Source: Neptunicoccus cionae (lineage in GTDB: Bacteria; Pseudomonadota; Alphaproteobacteria; Rhodobacterales; Rhodobacteraceae). From it: DNA of 64,000 bases. A program made the position numbers and the translations under genes. The notes beneath the pieces are model-generated. The model ran no database searches, was not told the DNA's origin, and worked only from the letters and a program-made list of their open reading frames with translations. How positions within the stretch are numbered: the first letter of the stretch is position 1; every line of letters begins with the position of its first letter. The stretch is from the NCBI RefSeq assembly GCF_002860325.1, contig NZ_PKOJ01000005.1:1-64000 (forward strand), given 5' to 3'. Shown piece by piece: positions 8,876-17,022 of the stretch.

Positions 8876-9738
8876 TTGCCATCGACATTCTTATCAACGG
8901 GCTTCTGCTGGGCGGGCTTTACGCGCTGTTCGGACTGGGACTGTCACTGATCTTTGGCGTGATGAAGATCACAAATATCGCCCACGGGGAATTTGCAATC
9001 GGCGGCGCCTATCTTGTGGTTACAGCAGTTCTGTTTTTGGGTGTTCCATTGTGGGTGGCTGTACCTGTGGCGTTGCTCGTGGCTTTCGGGATCGGCTTTG
9101 CCTTGCAACTGGTGCTGATCAATCGGGTGCTCGGGGATGATCCGATGCCCGCTCTTTTGACGACTTTCGGCCTGTCAATTGTCATCCAGAACCTGCTGGT
9201 TGAGGTCTTCGGCGCTGACAACCGTGCGCTGGATATCGGACTACTGGCTACCAGTGGAATATCCGTTGGCGGTTTCTCCATAGGCGTGTTTCCGGTCATT
9301 ATGTTCACTATCGCAATTGGCCTGTTTGCCTGTCTACATTGGATGCTGAACCGTAGCAAAACAGGGCGTAATGTCCGGGCGACATCGGATGATCCCGAAA
9401 TCGTCGTAATGATGGGCGTGGATCGTGCACGGGTTTTTGCGATGATTATGGGGTTGTCAGCGGCCCTTGCAGCCCTTGCCGGAATCCTGCTGGCCATGCG
9501 CGGCTCTATCACCCCGTTTTCCGGAGCAGAGCGCCTGTTGATCGCCTTTGAAGTCATTGTCATCGGAGGGCTCGGGTCGATCTGGGGCAGTCTGGCAGGC
9601 GGGCTGGTTCTGGGGCTGGTGCATGTGATCGCGCTACGGCTTGATCCGTCCTCCGGCCCGCTTTACGGCCATCTGTTGCTGCTGTTGATCCTGCTGGCCC
9701 GCCCCGAAGGTCTCGCCGGAAAGGTACACAGTCGATGA
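8872..9738 (+). CDS. ABC transporter permease, LivH/UrtB type
   Basis: This 288-residue, very hydrophobic protein has about eight membrane segments and the LivH-family start 'INGLLLGGLYALFGLGLSLI' followed by 'GVMKITNIAHGEFAIGGAY'. The cytoplasmic coupling segment 'RNVRATSDDPEIVVMMGVD' contacts the ATPases in this family. It overlaps the upstream ATPase and the downstream permease by 4 bases each (ATGA). It forms half of the inner-membrane channel. Confidence 0.92.
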   Translation: MIAIDILINGLLLGGLYALFGLGLSLIFGVMKITNIAHGEFAIGGAYLVVTAVLFLGVPLWVAVPVALLVAFGIGFALQLVLINRVLGDDPMPALLTTFGLSIVIQNLLVEVFGADNRALDIGLLATSGISVGGFSIGVFPVIMFTIAIGLFACLHWMLNRSKTGRNVRATSDDPEIVVMMGVDRARVFAMIMGLSAALAALAGILLAMRGSITPFSGAERLLIAFEVIVIGGLGSIWGSLAGGLVLGLVHVIALRLDPSSGPLYGHLLLLLILLARPEGLAGKVHSR

Positions 9739-10670
9739 CACGTATTTTACTGCTTTTAACCTGCGTGGTGCTGACCGTTCTGCCCTTTTTTGCCGGTCGC
9801 AGTACGCTGTTTCTGGGGATGGAGATCCTCGTGATTGTGGCCTTGTCGCAGGCTTGGAACCTTGCAGCGGGATATGGCGGATTGCTGTCCTTGGGGCATC
9901 ACGCCTTTGTCGGGATCGGGGGCTATGCGCTTTATGCGTTATCCCGTGATTTGGGGATACACGTCCTGTTTGCGGTGCCGCTGGCTGGCGTTGTCACCGG
10001 ACTGTTCGCCCTTGCTGTTACGCCGATCCTGTTCCGGCTGCGGGCTGTGTATTTTGCTGTTGGCATGTGGGTTGCCGCCGAGATTGTCCGTATTCTTGTA
10101 ATGCGGGCGGACTGGCTGGGCGGTGCATCAGGCCTGCCGCTTGCGGGGGCCCGCGACCTGCCCCGCGCGTGGATGAGTCCGGCTGCCTACTGGATGGCGC
10201 TGGCGGTTGCCCTTGGCACGACCTGTCTGGTGTGGTGGTTGATGCGCTCTGAATTTGGTCTGCGGGTGCGTGCCTTGCGCGATGACGAGGTTGCAGCGCG
10301 TTCTATTGGGGTGAAACCCCATCGCGTGCGCCTGACCGTTTTTGTGTTGTCTGCCACTGCGACCGGCATGGCCGCGGCGGTCTCCTTCTTTTCGACCCTC
10401 TTTATCACACCGCTAGGCGCATTTGATATGGGCTGGGTCATTACCATCGTTTTTGTCACCGTTATCGGCGGCATGGGGCGTCTAAGCGGGCCGGTTCTGG
10501 GTGCGGCCCTGTACTTCATCCTGCGCGAGAGCCTCGCTGATTTTGGCAACTGGTATCTTATCGCGCTTGGTGTTGCCGCCATCCTGACCATGCTGGTGCT
10601 GCCGGGCGGTCTGGCGAGCCTGATGGATCCATTTTTCAACCGTTCCAAAACTGTAAAGGAGCAGCCATGA
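9735..10670 (+). CDS. ABC transporter permease, LivM/UrtC type
   Basis: This 311-residue membrane protein has LivM-family features: 'ALSQAWNLAAGYGGLLSLGH' near the N-terminus and the coupling region 'FGLRVRALRDDEVAARSIGV' near residue 190. About eight to nine hydrophobic segments are seen. It is the partner of the preceding LivH-type permease. The stop overlaps the start of the deacetylase-like gene by ATGA, so the transporter and that enzyme are translationally linked. Confidence 0.92.
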   Translation: MTRILLLLTCVVLTVLPFFAGRSTLFLGMEILVIVALSQAWNLAAGYGGLLSLGHHAFVGIGGYALYALSRDLGIHVLFAVPLAGVVTGLFALAVTPILFRLRAVYFAVGMWVAAEIVRILVMRADWLGGASGLPLAGARDLPRAWMSPAAYWMALAVALGTTCLVWWLMRSEFGLRVRALRDDEVAARSIGVKPHRVRLTVFVLSATATGMAAAVSFFSTLFITPLGAFDMGWVITIVFVTVIGGMGRLSGPVLGAALYFILRESLADFGNWYLIALGVAAILTMLVLPGGLASLMDPFFNRSKTVKEQP

Positions 10671-11785
10671 CAACCGGTTTCTATTTTGACGAGCATTGCC
10701 TCTGGCATACAACGGGTGAACACGCGCTGATCATGCCCGTTGGCGGTTATGTCCAGCCTCCTTCGGCGGGCGGACATGCAGAAAGCCCCGAAAGCAAGCG
10801 GCGGTTCAAGAACCTGCTGGATGTGTCCGGTCTGACGGCGCGACTGAAGGTTCAGTCAGCAGAACCGGCAACACGGGCGGATCTGGAGCGGGTTCACACA
10901 ACCCAGTATCTCGACACGTTTAAAGCCACCTCTGACGCCGGTGGTGGCAATGCCGGAATCTATTCCCCCTTTGGTGTGGGAAGTTACGAAATCGCAGCTT
11001 TGTCTGCGGGTCTGGCCAAAGCAGCGGTCGCGGATGTGTTCACCGGCAAGATTCAAAACGCATATGCTCTGTCACGCCCGCCCGGGCATCACTGTTTGCC
11101 GGAACAGAGTATGGGGTTCTGCCTGCTGTCCAACATTCCTGTCGCAATTGAGTCGGCGCGGGCCAGTCACGGGCTTGGTCGTGTGGTTGTTCTGGACTGG
11201 GACGTGCACCACGGCAACGGGACACAGGCGGTTTATTATGGCCGCGATGACACGCTGACCATTTCGATCCATCAGGAAAGTTGCTTTCCTCCGGGGCAGG
11301 GGGCGACGGGGGAAACGGGCGAAGGCCGGGGTCAGGGCGCGAACCTGAACATCCCGCTGTTGCCCGGTGTGGGCCATGACTCCTACCTTGATGCGATGTC
11401 CCTGCTGGTGTTGCCGTCAATTAAGGCCTTTGCGCCGGATATGATCGTTGTGGCATCCGGCCTTGATGCCAACGCGTTCGACCCTTTGGCACGAATGCAG
11501 GCCAGTTCTGAGACCTTCCGCGAGATGATGCGGCAGGTTATGGCCCTTGCGGAAGAAATCTGTGGAGGGAGGGTCGCAGTGGTTCACGAAGGCGGTTATG
11601 CCGAAGTGGTCGTCCCGTTTTGCGGACTCGCCATTGTAGAAGAACTGTCCGGCCACCGCACTGATGTGATTGATCCCTTTGCCGAGTTGGTTTCAAGCCA
11701 GCAACCTGCCGAGGATATGATTGCCTTTCAGAAAGAACGGCTCTTACGGCAAAGGGCGGATATGAAGCTGGCCGGACCCGACTAA
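10667..11785 (+). CDS. Histone deacetylase / acetylpolyamine amidohydrolase family hydrolase
   Basis: This 372-residue zinc hydrolase belongs to the arginase-deacetylase fold, class II HDAC-like group. The tandem active-site histidines are in 'RPPGHHCLPEQSMGFCL', zinc ligands Asp and His are in 'DWDVHHGNGTQAVYY', the third ligand Asp is in 'VASGLDANAFDP', and the transition-state Tyr is in 'HEGGYAEV', so all catalytic residues are present. It has no signal peptide and should be cytoplasmic. The gene is coupled by a 4-base overlap to the permease, and the whole operon has no gap longer than 3 bases. Enzymes of this family remove acetyl groups from acetylpolyamines or other N-acyl amines. I infer, but cannot show, that it deacylates what the transporter imports. 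Confidence 0.88.
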   Translation: MTTGFYFDEHCLWHTTGEHALIMPVGGYVQPPSAGGHAESPESKRRFKNLLDVSGLTARLKVQSAEPATRADLERVHTTQYLDTFKATSDAGGGNAGIYSPFGVGSYEIAALSAGLAKAAVADVFTGKIQNAYALSRPPGHHCLPEQSMGFCLLSNIPVAIESARASHGLGRVVVLDWDVHHGNGTQAVYYGRDDTLTISIHQESCFPPGQGATGETGEGRGQGANLNIPLLPGVGHDSYLDAMSLLVLPSIKAFAPDMIVVASGLDANAFDPLARMQASSETFREMMRQVMALAEEICGGRVAVVHEGGYAEVVVPFCGLAIVEELSGHRTDVIDPFAELVSSQQPAEDMIAFQKERLLRQRADMKLAGPD

Positions 11786-11895
11786 GAGGGTGTGTGCGCA
11801 AAAGTTGGTGGTTATGCGAAGCAAAGGGACAAAGGAGCAAATACGGAATGCGGAATGGACCGATACAAAACATTGTAGGCTCTCAAGTGACTGAT

Positions 11896-12304
11896 AGGGG
11901 ACTGATGCGTTAATTGACTTATGTCGGTGGGGAGGTTTGTGGGCACGGTGGATCAAGCAGTTGCGAAGAGTTGTTTGACAGACTGGATCTCGCCAGGAAC
12001 ACTTTGTTGTTTTGGGTGGATGTGGCCGTGCTTGATGGTTCGGATTGTTTCGATCCCGCGAATGTCGCGCCGATCGCTTTGAGCCGTTGGGCTTGTCCTG
12101 CGTTTTTTTAGGGACAGCAACCCGCAGCTTGTTACAGTAGCCATCAAGTTGGATGTCCCCCTTCCAGACAGGATTCCTGACATGATTTACCTTCTGTAAG
12201 ACGCAGGCATAATACGGTCTGTCCAACCCCGTCAGATCGGTTCTTTTGTGCAATCTGTGGTTCAAAGCTAATCTGCGCCAAATCTAGTGAGCGCAACAGA
12301 ACCC
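11896..12304 (-). mobile_element. Degraded IS6-family remnant with one terminal repeat
   Basis: On the minus strand the terminal sequence GGGTTCTGTTGCG starts at 12304. About 240 bases further in, codons for 'GIETIRTIKHGHIH' and 'PGEIQSVKQLFATA' end at 11953. This matches the transposase C-terminus at 4.2 kb ('GMETIRTKKRRHVY', 'SGEIEFIETLFKSAA'). The catalytic core is missing, so this is an internal deletion derivative. The first 52 bases match 25005-25056 at 45 positions. A further IS6-type block lies at 11900-11916 (17 bases, one mismatch to 4931-4947, opposite orientation), suggesting a second nested fragment. No functional gene remains. Confidence 0.75.
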
Positions 12305-12411
12305 AGAATATGATGCCGCAGATGGCACGTCAGACGGCCACATCGCGGCTTCATTTCTGGGGCTGGACCCGTTTAACCTGTATCCTGCGTAAGGCGCGGA
12401 GCAGGCAGCTG

Positions 12412-12441
12412 GAAAGGCGCGGGCCATCAATCGGCCCGCGC
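12412..12441 (-). terminator. Intrinsic terminator after the RTX gene
   Basis: Downstream of the RTX gene stop, the minus strand has a perfect 9-bp stem GCGCGGGCC / GGCCCGCGC with a 7-base loop. It is followed by CTTTCC, a short pyrimidine tract. The GC-rich stem 15 bases after the stop supports termination. The weak T-run lowers certainty. Confidence 0.6.
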
Positions 12442-12455
12442 GATGTTTTACTGCA

Positions 12456-13811
12456 TTAGAAGATAAAATCGTTTGCCGACAGATCTAAAATCGAGATGTC
12501 TTCCAATGTAATGGTATTGTCATCCTTGTCCGTGACGACTGCATCACCGTCACTGTTTTCGGAAAGGTGATTGTTCTTCAGGTCGCGGAAGTTCTTGATT
12601 TCACTGATTGATGACAGGTCTATTTTTTCCTGCTTTCCGGCAGTCATGAAATCGGTGATCGTATCGTCGCCGAAATTACCCTTAAAGACGAAGAGGTCGG
12701 CACCGCCACCCCCATTCAGGACATCATCGCCGTTTCCGCCGTCCAACCGGTCACGGCCCAGACCGCCAAAAAGGTCATCCTTGCCGTTTTGGCCCAGCAG
12801 AACATCATTTCCGCCTTCGCCTTCCAGTTCGTTGCCACCACCGTTACCAGTTATCTTGTCAGCGGATTCAGACCCGCGCACGTCTTCGAAATTTTTCAGC
12901 TTGTCACGGTCGCCAAAGCCGTCAATTGCGAAACCCTTGGCCAAATTGACCGTAACGCCATCTGTCCCGCCGTAGCGGTCGTCACGATCATACCGGACCT
13001 CGTCCCGTCCGCCTGCGCCGTTCAGCGTGTCGTTGCCCTCCAAACCCCGCATAATGTTGCGACCACCGTTGCCGGTGAAAGTATCGTCATATGCCGATCC
13101 ACGCAGCATTTCGATGCTTTTCAGGGTGTCGGTGTTGCCCCAACCATCAACCGCCTTGCCTGACTTGAGGTTGGCAGTTGCCCCGCCGGGGTCTTGGTTG
13201 AATGTGACCTGATCAACCCCCTTACCCCCATTATAGACGTCTTTGCCGTCAGAGCTGATGAAGTAATCATCGCCTTTCCCACCGTTGAAGAGGTCACGAC
13301 CGGGCGTGCCGACAAACTCGTCTTCTTCGCTTGTTGTTGTGCCATCTATGGACAAAAAGGAAATGGTGCTTCCTTCCCCAAAGGCACCTGTGGGATCGCC
13401 AATGCCGGTAATCGTTTTATCAAACGCTTTCCATTGCGCCGGTGTTGTCACATCTGGCAGGGCAGGGCCGTCCAGAACGAAGTAATATTCTGTGTCGGTT
13501 TCACTGCCGGTTTCAAAGCTGGCAATCAAAACAACGCTTGTTCCAGCGGACCATGTTACGTTGGCGATAAGCGTTTCAGAGGACTGCACCGAGGGTTCGT
13601 TTTCCAGATCACGACCGTCAAACAACACCTGCGAAATTTTATCGGTCAGGTCGATAATGGCGATGCCGTCGTCAGTGCGACCGGTAATCGTGTAGGTAAA
13701 GTTTGCAGCCGATACGTTGGGAACAATAATCGAACCCGCACCGGACATTACGGCCGAAGGTTCGCCATCTGAAAAATCTACTCGGGTTCCCGAAATCGTT
13801 AAGGTTGTCAT
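12456..13811 (-). CDS. RTX-type calcium-binding secreted protein
   Basis: This 451-residue acidic protein has an N-terminal half (about 1-165) of unknown fold and a C-terminal half with hemolysin-type nonapeptide repeats, for example 'GGKGDDYFISSDGKDVYNGG', 'GLGRDRLDGGNGDDVLNGGG' and 'GADLFVFKG'. Two copies of a longer module 'VNLAKGFAIDGFGDRDKL / LKSGKAVDGWGNTDTL' separate repeat blocks. The last residues 'LSANDFIF' fit an uncleaved C-terminal type I secretion signal. By family knowledge it folds outside the cell on binding calcium. No catalytic domain is recognised and no type I secretion apparatus is encoded nearby. A terminator follows the gene. Confidence 0.88.
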   Translation of the reverse strand: MTTLTISGTRVDFSDGEPSAVMSGAGSIIVPNVSAANFTYTITGRTDDGIAIIDLTDKISQVLFDGRDLENEPSVQSSETLIANVTWSAGTSVVLIASFETGSETDTEYYFVLDGPALPDVTTPAQWKAFDKTITGIGDPTGAFGEGSTISFLSIDGTTTSEEDEFVGTPGRDLFNGGKGDDYFISSDGKDVYNGGKGVDQVTFNQDPGGATANLKSGKAVDGWGNTDTLKSIEMLRGSAYDDTFTGNGGRNIMRGLEGNDTLNGAGGRDEVRYDRDDRYGGTDGVTVNLAKGFAIDGFGDRDKLKNFEDVRGSESADKITGNGGGNELEGEGGNDVLLGQNGKDDLFGGLGRDRLDGGNGDDVLNGGGGADLFVFKGNFGDDTITDFMTAGKQEKIDLSSISEIKNFRDLKNNHLSENSDGDAVVTDKDDNTITLEDISILDLSANDFIF

Positions 13812-14024
13812 GTGTGCCTCTTGGTAAAACTAAATTTGAACCCGCCCGAAACGATTGCAGGAGCTTATACCTACACTCTACGAATTCATTTGAGTTCTGC
13901 AAGTTTAAGGCAGGCCAATCACCTTAGGCGCAATAACTTTTATACAAATAGATAGTATGAGACATATTAGGCGGGGCATCTGGCAGGAAGCGGCGTCGCG
14001 GTTCAATAATCGCGCACAAAAAGA

Positions 14025-14912
14025 TTAGGTGCGTTTTGTTATTGCGCCTCTTGTTCCAATGACCTCCAGCGCGCAGAGGTGGCCTGTTTCAAGCGCTGTT
14101 GCTATGTCGCCGTTTTGAAGAAACGCCCCGAGAAACGCGCCGTTAAAACTGTCTCCGGCCGCTGTGGTATCCACCACAACTGCGGCCTTCTGATAAGGTC
14201 CGCAGATCCCAAGCCCCGTGTCCAAAGGCAAAGGTCCCAGCGGGCCCCGTTTCAATGCACCGCAAGTGACTCCCCAGCTATTCAAGCGGTCCAGAACCTG
14301 TTGTTCTGTGCTGTCCGCAAAAAGCAGCATTTCGTCATCCACAGAAGGAAGCCCTATGTCCGTGATCTGCCACGCGGTTTTGATCGCGGATTGTGCTGTT
14401 GCCACATCGGGCCAAAGTTTCGGGCGATAATTTGAATCAAAAACTACCGTTTTTCCGGAACCGTCCAGCCAGTCCAGAAATGCAGCCCTGACGTTTGCAG
14501 GTAAAATCGCCAGTGTGATTGCCGAAAAGTAGATCACGTCAAAAGGCAAAAGGCTTTCAAAACCATCGGAGAACAAGGACCGCGCCGCGGAATTTTCACG
14601 CCAGTACAGAAACGAGCGTTCGCCGTCAGGGGCGGTGTCGATTGCATAGAGTCCCGGAAGCAAACTGGGATGCCGACTGATAGCCCCAACCCCGACCCCT
14701 TCGTCGGCGATGAATGCCATCAAACGGTCTGAAAAACTGTCTACGCCCAGTGTGGTGACATAAGAAACCGAGTGTTCCGCGCCAAGATTGCGACGCAGGT
14801 AAATGGCTGTGTTGAGCGTGTCCCCGGCGAAGTTGACACAAGGGGTGGCCCCGTCGAAGGACAGCTCGATCATGGCCTCGCCGATGCAGGAAATTTTCAA
14901 TGGGTCAGGCAA
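14025..14912 (-). CDS. kdgK: 2-keto-3-deoxygluconate kinase (PfkB family)
   Basis: This sugar kinase of about 295 residues phosphorylates 2-keto-3-deoxygluconate to KDPG. The N-terminus 'LKISCIGEAMIELSFDGATP' followed by 'GDTLNTAIYLRR' is the KdgK pattern. The PfkB signature with the catalytic Asp is 'VDTTAAGDSFNGAFLGAFL'. The start is unclear. The frame is open upstream, but the neighbouring gene ends at 14968, and I prefer the TTG at 14912 (another TTG is at 14900). It is last in the minus-strand uronate operon and supplies the final kinase step after UxuA. No KDPG aldolase gene is in the window. Confidence 0.85.
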   Translation of the reverse strand: MPDPLKISCIGEAMIELSFDGATPCVNFAGDTLNTAIYLRRNLGAEHSVSYVTTLGVDSFSDRLMAFIADEGVGVGAISRHPSLLPGLYAIDTAPDGERSFLYWRENSAARSLFSDGFESLLPFDVIYFSAITLAILPANVRAAFLDWLDGSGKTVVFDSNYRPKLWPDVATAQSAIKTAWQITDIGLPSVDDEMLLFADSTEQQVLDRLNSWGVTCGALKRGPLGPLPLDTGLGICGPYQKAAVVVDTTAAGDSFNGAFLGAFLQNGDIATALETGHLCALEVIGTRGAITKRT

Positions 14913-14967
14913 AGCGGGGTTCCGTATTGTGTTGGTTGTAGGTGATGTAACAGGGCCGCTGCAGGCA

Positions 14968-15975
14968 TCAGGTTCGTGTGGCCAGCGCCTGCGCCTGAAT
15001 TGCCAGTTCACACACCCTGAAGGTGCGCGATTGCGGGCAGGCTGTTTCAGATCGGTCGCGCATATCTACCAGTAGTTCGCTAAAATACGGTAGCTCCGCA
15101 TCGGCGCAATCTATATATTCGCAGCGATCTTTATTCACTAGAAACAGATGGTTGTCGCCTGAACGCCCGTCCACATCGACATATTTGCGCAGCTCGATTG
15201 TGCCTTGGGTTCCGGTAATGAACAAACGTCCATCGCCCCAGTTCGGCAAGGCATCTGCCGTATACCAATCAACCCGAATGAACCCTTGAGCCGTACCCGA
15301 GCGCAATGCAAGCGTGCCGAAATCCTCGAATTCGGGGTGGTCGGGGTTGGCGAAATTACCGACTGTGGACAGGGTGATCTCGGCGTCCTCATTGCCAGTC
15401 AGATGCAGGAACTGCTCGATCTGATGTGATGCGATATCGGTTAGAATGCCGCCGTAAGTGGCCGCGTTAAAAAACCAGTCAGGGCGGGAAGGCGCATTCA
15501 GGCGGTGCGGGCCAAGGCCTGTGGTGTGGATGACTGTGCCGATCGCGCCTTCGGCCACAAGTTTGGCGGCAACGGTGACGGCGGGAACCTCGAAGCGTTC
15601 CGAAAAGTTGACCGACCAGATCCGGCCCGTTTCACGCACGGCCTCGCGCAGACGCGCAACCTCGTCCAGAGTGATACAGCCGGGTTTATCAACCATCACG
15701 TCTTTGCCGGCACGCATGGCCTTGATGGCCAAATCCGCGCGTTTGTCCGGCCGGCAGGCGATCAGGACCAGAGCAATACTCGGGTCGTTAAGGATCGCAT
15801 CCAGATCCTGTATACGCGGCGCATCGGGAAAGCGTTTGACAAAACCCTTTACGGGTTGGGGTTCGCCTTCGGTCCACCATCCGGCCAGTTCTGCCCCTGC
15901 GTCTATCATACCCTGGGACATGCCATAGATGTGGCGGTGATCCAGCCCTAAGGCGGCAAAACGTGGATTATTCAT
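14968..15975 (-). CDS. Gfo/Idh/MocA-family oxidoreductase
   Basis: This 335-residue NAD(P)-dependent sugar oxidoreductase has an N-terminal Rossmann domain with an unusual glycine motif ('AALGLDHRHIYGMSQGM' in place of GxGxxG). The usual EKP motif reads 'DVMVDKPGCITL'. The C-terminal substrate domain has the conserved His in 'GGILTDIASHQIEQFLHL'. It overlaps the preceding Gfo/Idh gene (TGATG). Family members oxidise or reduce sugars and inositols. Its place in a uronate operon suggests a uronate- or glycoside-related substrate, but the reaction is not known. Confidence 0.82.
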   Translation of the reverse strand: MNNPRFAALGLDHRHIYGMSQGMIDAGAELAGWWTEGEPQPVKGFVKRFPDAPRIQDLDAILNDPSIALVLIACRPDKRADLAIKAMRAGKDVMVDKPGCITLDEVARLREAVRETGRIWSVNFSERFEVPAVTVAAKLVAEGAIGTVIHTTGLGPHRLNAPSRPDWFFNAATYGGILTDIASHQIEQFLHLTGNEDAEITLSTVGNFANPDHPEFEDFGTLALRSGTAQGFIRVDWYTADALPNWGDGRLFITGTQGTIELRKYVDVDGRSGDNHLFLVNKDRCEYIDCADAELPYFSELLVDMRDRSETACPQSRTFRVCELAIQAQALATRT

Positions 15976-17012
15976 CAGACGACCCCTACTTCAGCCATTG
16001 ATCCAGTCGCACCCGAGCGGATCAGCGCATCTATCAACGCGTGCACCCGCAAGGCTTCGCGCCCTGAAATACGCGGAGCGCCTGCGTCGCGAATGGCAAT
16101 GGCAAAATCCTCGATCAGATCGCGGTGCCAGTCGCAGGGAAAGGCCATCGGGTCCGCCCCGCCCCCTGTGCCGGAAACATCCCCGACGGTTTCTGTACGC
16201 CCATCGCGCCAAGTCACCGTCAGATGCCCGCCTTTTAGAACCGCAGTGCCAAGAGTACCGTCCAGAACCAGACGTTCTTCCTCGCCGGGGTAGGTTGCGG
16301 TGGTTGCAACAGCAGACCCGACTGCACCGCTGGCAAACTGAATGCCGCCCACAGCGAAATCTTCGGTTTCCATTTGGTGCATTCGGGTGGTTGCTGTGAA
16401 GGCCTGCACCGATTTTGCAGGTCCGGTCAGGCTTAGCATCAGGTCAAGTACGTGAATCGCCTGAGAAATCAGAACGCCGCCCCCATCCCGCGCAAGCGTC
16501 CCACGCCCCGGAACATCATAGTAATCCTGATCCCGCCACCACGGGATTTCCGCCCGCACCAGCGCCAGTTCCCCGAGTGCACCCTGGTCGATCAACTCAC
16601 GCAACCGCAGCGCTGCCTTGCGAAATCTGTGTTGAAAGACGATGCCAAGCAGAACGCCCTGTGCTTCGCATTCCGCAACGATATCCTGTGCCGCCTTTAA
16701 TGTGCGTTCAATCGGCTTTTCCATCAGAACATGTTTGCCCGCAGCAGCCATTTTGCTGACGATCTCGGCCCGCTGGTTTGGCGGGGTTGCGATGATCACA
16801 CCTTCGGTATTCGGGTCCGCTGCGATGGCTTCAAGGCTGTCAAAGACCGGAAATCCGAACGCCTGTTCCACCGCTTCTGCTTTTGCGCGCGTGCGGTTGT
16901 AGACGCCCGAAACGGTAACGCGGCCTTTCAGTTCGGCTAAAGCTTCCAAATGGGGTTTTGTCGCCATGCCAAGGCCGATCACGGCAAGGCGGGCAATTGG
17001 TTTATCTGTCAT
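15975..17012 (-). CDS. Gfo/Idh/MocA-family oxidoreductase
   Basis: This 345-residue paralogue of the next gene has the nucleotide-binding start 'RLAVIGLGMATKPHLEALAE', the cofactor-side motif 'HVLMEKPIERTL' and the active-site region 'GGGVLISQAIHVLDLML' with the conserved His. It lies directly downstream of the fused TRAP membrane gene (10-base gap) and overlaps the next Gfo/Idh start. Two tandem, non-identical members suggest oxidation and reduction at different positions of one imported sugar acid. This is inference. Confidence 0.85.
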   Translation of the reverse strand: MTDKPIARLAVIGLGMATKPHLEALAELKGRVTVSGVYNRTRAKAEAVEQAFGFPVFDSLEAIAADPNTEGVIIATPPNQRAEIVSKMAAAGKHVLMEKPIERTLKAAQDIVAECEAQGVLLGIVFQHRFRKAALRLRELIDQGALGELALVRAEIPWWRDQDYYDVPGRGTLARDGGGVLISQAIHVLDLMLSLTGPAKSVQAFTATTRMHQMETEDFAVGGIQFASGAVGSAVATTATYPGEEERLVLDGTLGTAVLKGGHLTVTWRDGRTETVGDVSGTGGGADPMAFPCDWHRDLIEDFAIAIRDAGAPRISGREALRVHALIDALIRSGATGSMAEVGVV

Positions 17013-17022
17013 ATCGCGTTCC

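Noticed and set aside
12063-12265. Minus-strand frame with 'VLQKVNHVRNPVWKGD' as a transposase of another family
   Set aside because: No recognisable catalytic motifs; it lies within the terminal region of the IS6 remnant and is treated as degraded element DNA.
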